In this document: one piece after another, positions 6,515 to 9,050 of the stretch | Numbering within the stretch: the stretch's first letter is position 1 | How the letters are laid out: the number at the start of each line of letters is the position of its first letter | Assembly (NCBI GenBank): GCA_910584575.1 | Contig: CAJUBG010000088.1 | Span: 1 to 9,050, forward strand | DNA length: 9,050 nucleotides | Direction: 5' to 3' | From: an uncultured Dorea sp. | Lineage (GTDB): Bacteria > Bacillota > Clostridia > Lachnospirales > Lachnospiraceae | Notes under the pieces: model-generated | What the model saw: the letters and a program-made list of their open reading frames with translations, nothing else | Databases searched by the model: none | Told to the model about the DNA's origin: nothing | Translations under genes and position numbers: made by a program

Positions 6515-7615
6515 CGTCAATCCCTCTCTTAATCCTGTCAGTACGTGTACAAACCTCGGCAGGTTCATCTGATCGTTTAATGCTTCGTATTTTTTATATA
6601 CCATATCATATAATTGGTCAACTGTGTATATCTGATATTTGGGAACCTGCAATAATTTTGCCGCAGCCTCAAGCATACCCATGAATAAATCCTTTGCCTT
6701 AAACCCAAGGGGCAGCTTTAGGACAAATCCAATCTCCGCCTTCTCAATCTCACGCATCCCCTCCAAAATATCCTCATAATAAGCCTCGTCATGGGTCTGC
6801 TCTAAATAGTAAATGGTTCCCTCAAGCCCGTACAGCATCCGCTTCGCATCGTAGTACCCGATTACAAGATTCTGGCGGCTTCGTTTCCCCGAAAATTCGA
6901 TAATGCTTCCAAGCTTCACTCTCGGCGCAATCTCATACTTCTCGCTCTCCTGGGGCATCCGCACGCGGGGCTCTCTCCCAGGGCCGTAAATCCGCACGGC
7001 TATGATATCCTCATACCCACGCTTAACCAATGAATTCAATGGTACATTATTCACCACGCCGCCGTCAATATATTTCTTACCCTGAATCCTTTCATTCTTG
7101 AAGCCAATCAAATATGCGCTGGCCAGCAGGAAGTCCTCCAAAAGCCCTTCCGGAATATCGTCGATGCTTAAATCCAGTTCTTTAAATTCTGACACCGAAA
7201 AGGTAAGCAGACAGAATTCTTTGCCGCAGCCGCGGATTGCCTCCTCGTCCACTGTCTCATGTATCAGCTCTCGCAGAGGCGTCACATCCACGCCGCCGTC
7301 TTTGAGCATCCTCCAGCCCTCGTTCAGGAACTCCTTGATGGTGGTCTGCTTCTGAAACAGGCGCTCCATCCACTCGTCGTCCACATCCATGACCGACGAA
7401 AATGTCATCTCTCTCCATATATTCTCGGCCTTCTCAATATCGCCCATACAGATTAGCGCGCCATTGAGAGCGCCTACCGACGTTCCCGCCACGGCGCTTA
7501 TCTTCACTCCCGCTTCCGAAAGAGCCTTCCATGCGCCAATCTGGTATGCGCCCCGCGCGCCGCCTCCGTCCAACACCAGGCCGTATTCTTTTGACAAATC
7601 AATTACAGGCTGCAT
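5519..7615 (-). CDS. In-frame patatin-like phospholipase / ornithine carbamoyltransferase fusion ORF
   Basis: One open frame of 698 residues encodes two complete, unrelated enzymes. Residues 1-367 are a patatin-like lipid acyl hydrolase: oxyanion loop DGGGARG (16-22), nucleophile elbow GTSVG with Ser46, and the dyad aspartate Asp184 in DGG. Its helical C-terminal part (about 290-365) is outside the patatin core and unassigned. Residues 368-698 are a full-length ornithine carbamoyltransferase with STRTR (422-426), HPTQ (500-503), the GNSLM and DVWVSMGE ornithine-side motifs, and HCLPAFHD (636-643). The start at 7615 follows the methyltransferase gene by 15 bp with an AAAGGTG element. The last patatin codons contain a good ribosome binding site for an OTC-only start at 6514, so the ORF may yield a fusion, a separate OTC, or both. 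Standalone forms are the rule for both families. Loss of a stop codon or a one-base indel (real, or an assembly error) could explain the join. Confidence 0.85.
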   Translation of the reverse strand: MQPVIDLSKEYGLVLDGGGARGAYQIGAWKALSEAGVKISAVAGTSVGALNGALICMGDIEKAENIWREMTFSSVMDVDDEWMERLFQKQTTIKEFLNEGWRMLKDGGVDVTPLRELIHETVDEEAIRGCGKEFCLLTFSVSEFKELDLSIDDIPEGLLEDFLLASAYLIGFKNERIQGKKYIDGGVVNNVPLNSLVKRGYEDIIAVRIYGPGREPRVRMPQESEKYEIAPRVKLGSIIEFSGKRSRQNLVIGYYDAKRMLYGLEGTIYYLEQTHDEAYYEDILEGMREIEKAEIGFVLKLPLGFKAKDLFMGMLEAAAKLLQVPKYQIYTVDQLYDMVYKKYEALNDQMNLPRFVHVLTGLREGLTMNLKGRSFLTLKDYTPEEINYLLDLAADLKEKKKNGVPVDHYRGMNVALIFEKTSTRTRCSFEVAAHDMGMGTTYLDPSGSQIGKKESIEDTARVLGRMYDGIEYRGFGQEIVEDLAKYAGVPVWNGLTNEYHPTQMLADLLTIREHFGYLKGIKLVYMGDARYNMGNSLMIACAKMGMHFVACTTENYFPDAELVEICEGYAKESGATITLTSDVAEGTKEADVIYTDVWVSMGEPDEVWESRIRELSPYKVTKEVMANAKEGAIFLHCLPAFHDLKTKIGKEIHERFGIEDMEVTDEVFESEQSKVFDEAENRMHTIKAVMVATLGERA
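6514..6529 (-). promoter_or_regulatory. Internal ribosome binding site and ATG for OTC
   Basis: AGAGAGGG (6522-6529), 7 nt, then ATG (6512-6514), all within the patatin reading frame. Spacing and strength are as good as those of the other genes in the operon, and the ATG sits exactly at the usual OTC N-terminus. This argues that OTC was, or still is, translated on its own. Confidence 0.7.
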
Positions 7616-7630
7616 TTTCTCACACCTTTC

Positions 7631-8434
7631 TTAATATACAATCCTATCGGACATAGTCCGACGCTGCCTCGCCGCCTCGAACATCAGCACCGACGCAGCA
7701 ATCGCCGCATTCAACGACTCTACCTGCCCCTTCATGGGTATCTTAATATAATTATCCGCCAAATCCGCAATCTCCTTGGTAAGCCCATTCCCTTCATTTC
7801 CGATCAGAAATGCACATGGACGGCAATAGTCCTCCTCATCATAATCCCGCGCTCCCTCCAGATGCGCCGCATAGGTCCGGATACCCCTCTCCTTTAAAAA
7901 ACTGATTGCGTCCGCCAGATTCGCGGCATAACAGAAGGGCATACGGTAGATTGAACCCATGGTGGAACGGATTGTCTTGGGATTATAGATGTCCACACAT
8001 TCACGGTCCATAATAATTCCCGTCACACCCGCCCCTTCCGCCGTCCGGAAAATAGTTCCCAGATTGCCGGGATCCTGCAGGCGGTCAAGCACCACAATAT
8101 GGGGCTTGTCTCCTCCCTCTACTGTATCCAGTGTATACTCCATCTGCTTCGCTACGCACAGAATACCCTGGGGTGTCCGCGTATCCGACACATAATCAAA
8201 CACCGTGTCCGACAATACCTCAAAGGATGCAAGAAGATCATCAGCCACACTCCGTTCTTTTTTGTAAAATGACTCCGATACATAGACCTCGTTTAATATC
8301 TCTTTAGGCGCCTCCCGAAACATCCGGATTCCCTCCACCAGAAATACCTTTTCCTCATCCCTTGCCCTCCGTTTCTTCTTAAGGTTCACCAGACGTTTTA
8401 CCTTTGCGTTCGACGTGCTTGTAATCTTGTTCAT
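7631..8434 (-). CDS. TrmH/SpoU-family RNA 2'-O-methyltransferase
   Basis: SAM-dependent methyltransferase of the SPOUT superfamily that methylates a ribose 2'-OH in rRNA or tRNA; the exact target cannot be read from the sequence. The 267 residues fit the RlmB/TsnR-like group. The N-terminal part (about 1-95, Lys/Arg-rich at 11-29, then FLVEGIRMFREA) is the L30e-like substrate-binding domain. The C-terminal knot domain has motif 1 NLGTIFR (124-130, Asn124 and Arg130), motif 2 IGNEGNG (211-217) and motif 3 SLNAAIAASVLMFE (240-253). The start at 8434 has an AAGGGATAGGA ribosome binding site just before it. The open frame extends to 8509, but that upstream ATG overlaps the -10 promoter box, so it is unlikely to be transcribed. 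First gene of the minus-strand operon. Confidence 0.93.
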   Translation of the reverse strand: MNKITSTSNAKVKRLVNLKKKRRARDEEKVFLVEGIRMFREAPKEILNEVYVSESFYKKERSVADDLLASFEVLSDTVFDYVSDTRTPQGILCVAKQMEYTLDTVEGGDKPHIVVLDRLQDPGNLGTIFRTAEGAGVTGIIMDRECVDIYNPKTIRSTMGSIYRMPFCYAANLADAISFLKERGIRTYAAHLEGARDYDEEDYCRPCAFLIGNEGNGLTKEIADLADNYIKIPMKGQVESLNAAIAASVLMFEAARQRRTMSDRIVY

Positions 8435-8497
8435 TCCTATCCCTTCTATAAAAATAAATTCTAAGCTACACTCTATCAAGCCAAATTCATACGCTAT

Positions 8498-8526
8498 ATT
8501 ATAGCCCATACCGATAATGAATACAA
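8498..8526 (-). promoter_or_regulatory. Probable sigma-A promoter of the methyltransferase-to-dusB operon
   Basis: The minus strand carries a perfect -10 TATAAT (8498-8503), a 17-nt spacer, and a weak -35 TTGTAT (8521-8526, three of six consensus positions). The predicted start near 8490 leaves a leader of about 55 nt before the start codon at 8434. No second promoter is evident before dusB, so this one may drive the whole run, including birA and coaX. The nearby insertion-sequence relic lies upstream of the -35 box and could have replaced native upstream sequence. Confidence 0.65.
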
Positions 8527-8573
8527 CCGTTATATAAGGGGTTCAGCTTTGACGCTTAAAAAAATTTAATAAA

Positions 8574-8661
8574 AAAACCTCCCATTTTACGGGGAAATGC
8601 GAGATAATAGAATTAACCACAAAACTATTTTTTCGCACACCCATAAAAGAGAGGAGGTTTT
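8574..8661 (+). repeat. Inverted repeat covering the transposase ribosome binding site
   Basis: AAAACCTCC (8574-8582) and GGAGGTTTT (8653-8661) are perfect 9-bp inverted copies with 70 nt between. The right copy contains the GGAGG of the transposase ribosome binding site. In a transcript entering from outside the element, the two arms could pair and hide that site; a transcript starting between the arms would lack the left arm. This is a known way for insertion sequences to limit transposase translation (IS10- and IS50-type control). Here it is inferred from the pairing only. Confidence 0.55.
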
Positions 8662-8664
8662 ACT

Positions 8665-9050
8665 ATGAAGCATCCGAGGAAAATACTGGCAGGTTATTAT
8701 AGATGGGACACAGCTTCACAGCACCCGGAAGGAATTGGACGGGGAGAGTCTGCATCGGACGCATAATAGGGGAACCGAAAGAGAATACCGCGAGAATTAT
8801 TATTATGTGCTGGAGGCGAAACTGGTGCTGCATCCGAAAATCCTGGTCAGTATTCAGACGGAATTTGTGGACAATGAAGACGGGAAAGAGATGGAGAAGC
8901 AGGACTGTGAAAGGAAAGCCTGCTGGCGTCTAATGGAAAAGCTGAAAAAGGCATTTCCAAGGCTGCCAATCTGCTTGTGCGCAGACAGTTTGTACGATTC
9001 AGATTGGACACATGATCGGACAGTTTATGGAGGCATGGGAAGGGATATGG
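8665..9050 (+). pseudogene. Transposase relic with two apparent internal deletions
   Basis: AGAGGAGG stands 7 nt before the ATG at 8665, but that frame gives only 33 residues (MKHPRKILAG...) before TAA at 8764. From about 8678 the next frame reads a clear transposase core: KYWQVIIDGTQLHS, then a long YYYVLEAKLVLHPKILVSIQ segment, ERKACWRLMEKLKKAFPRLP and CADSLY. DGT and ADSLY are the likely first and second acidic sites of a DDE catalytic triad. At about 8991 the match ends and a third frame reads IQIGHMIGQFMEAWEGIW to the window edge, which looks like the C-terminal region of the same family. The N-terminal domain and the segment with the third acidic residue are therefore missing. No product from this copy could transpose. 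Related transposases are common in Lachnospiraceae; that placement is from memory. Confidence 0.8.

Larger units (their letters stand above)
8570..9050 (+). mobile_element. Left part of a degraded insertion sequence, continuing past the window
   Basis: Non-coding 5' sequence from about 8570, a strong ribosome binding site, and a broken DDE-type transposase. The left boundary is approximate, placed where an A-run precedes AAAACCTCC. The right end, the terminal repeat partner and the target-site duplication lie outside the window. The element points away from the minus-strand operon, so its own promoter would not drive those genes. The IS family is not assigned with confidence. Confidence 0.7.

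Noticed and set aside
8435..8509. N-terminal extension of the RNA methyltransferase
   Set aside because: The upstream ATG overlaps the -10 box, so it would not be transcribed from that promoter; the start at 8434 has a good ribosome binding site and a family-like start.
8703..8933. A 76-codon plus-strand open frame at the right end
   Set aside because: It is Trp/Arg-rich and out of frame with the clear transposase core read in the overlapping frame.
1..9050. CRISPR array, rRNA or tRNA gene, prophage or defence system
   Set aside because: No regularly spaced repeats, no RNA gene signatures and no phage or defence proteins are seen; the patatin domain has no CBASS-type cyclase or effector neighbours.

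Overview
The window looks like core chromosome of a Clostridia-class Firmicute, most likely Lachnospiraceae. The reasons are moderate GC, strong AGGAGG-type ribosome binding sites, sigma-A promoters, and a housekeeping cluster (birA, coaX, dusB, greA, lysS) whose gene order resembles the coaX-dusB-lysS neighbourhood of other Firmicutes. The species assignment is inferred from protein style and gene order, not from a search.

Almost everything is on the minus strand and reads from right to left. A promoter near 8498-8526 starts a tight run: a TrmH/SpoU-type RNA 2'-O-methyltransferase (7631-8434); a 698-residue ORF joining a patatin-like phospholipase in frame to a complete ornithine carbamoyltransferase (5519-7615); birA (4545-5522, ATGA overlap with the gene before it); a 107-residue protein resembling DUF6145 (4229-4552, overlapping birA by 8 bp); coaX (3439-4215); and dusB (2468-3421). 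Gaps in this run are 17 bp or less, so it is probably one operon. After dusB lies a 414-bp non-coding stretch. It holds a palindrome-dense element (2308-2376), a repeated A/T-rich motif, and a full-consensus sigma-A promoter (TTGACA, 17 nt, TATAAT) that drives greA (1571-2053) and lysS (16-1518).

The right end (about 8570-9050, plus strand) is the 5' part of an insertion sequence. Its transposase is a relic. A strong ribosome binding site and a few start codons are joined almost directly to the catalytic core, and the core then jumps by another frame change into what looks like the C-terminal region. At least two internal deletions are implied. The element continues beyond the window.

In function, the cluster combines translation (LysRS, DusB tRNA dihydrouridylation, RNA methylation), transcript elongation (GreA) and cofactor supply (CoaX for coenzyme A, BirA for biotinylation). 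The odd members are the patatin-ornithine carbamoyltransferase ORF and the uncharacterised 107-residue protein. I found no clear novel multi-gene system. The best leads are the patatin-OTC join and the structured intergenic element.
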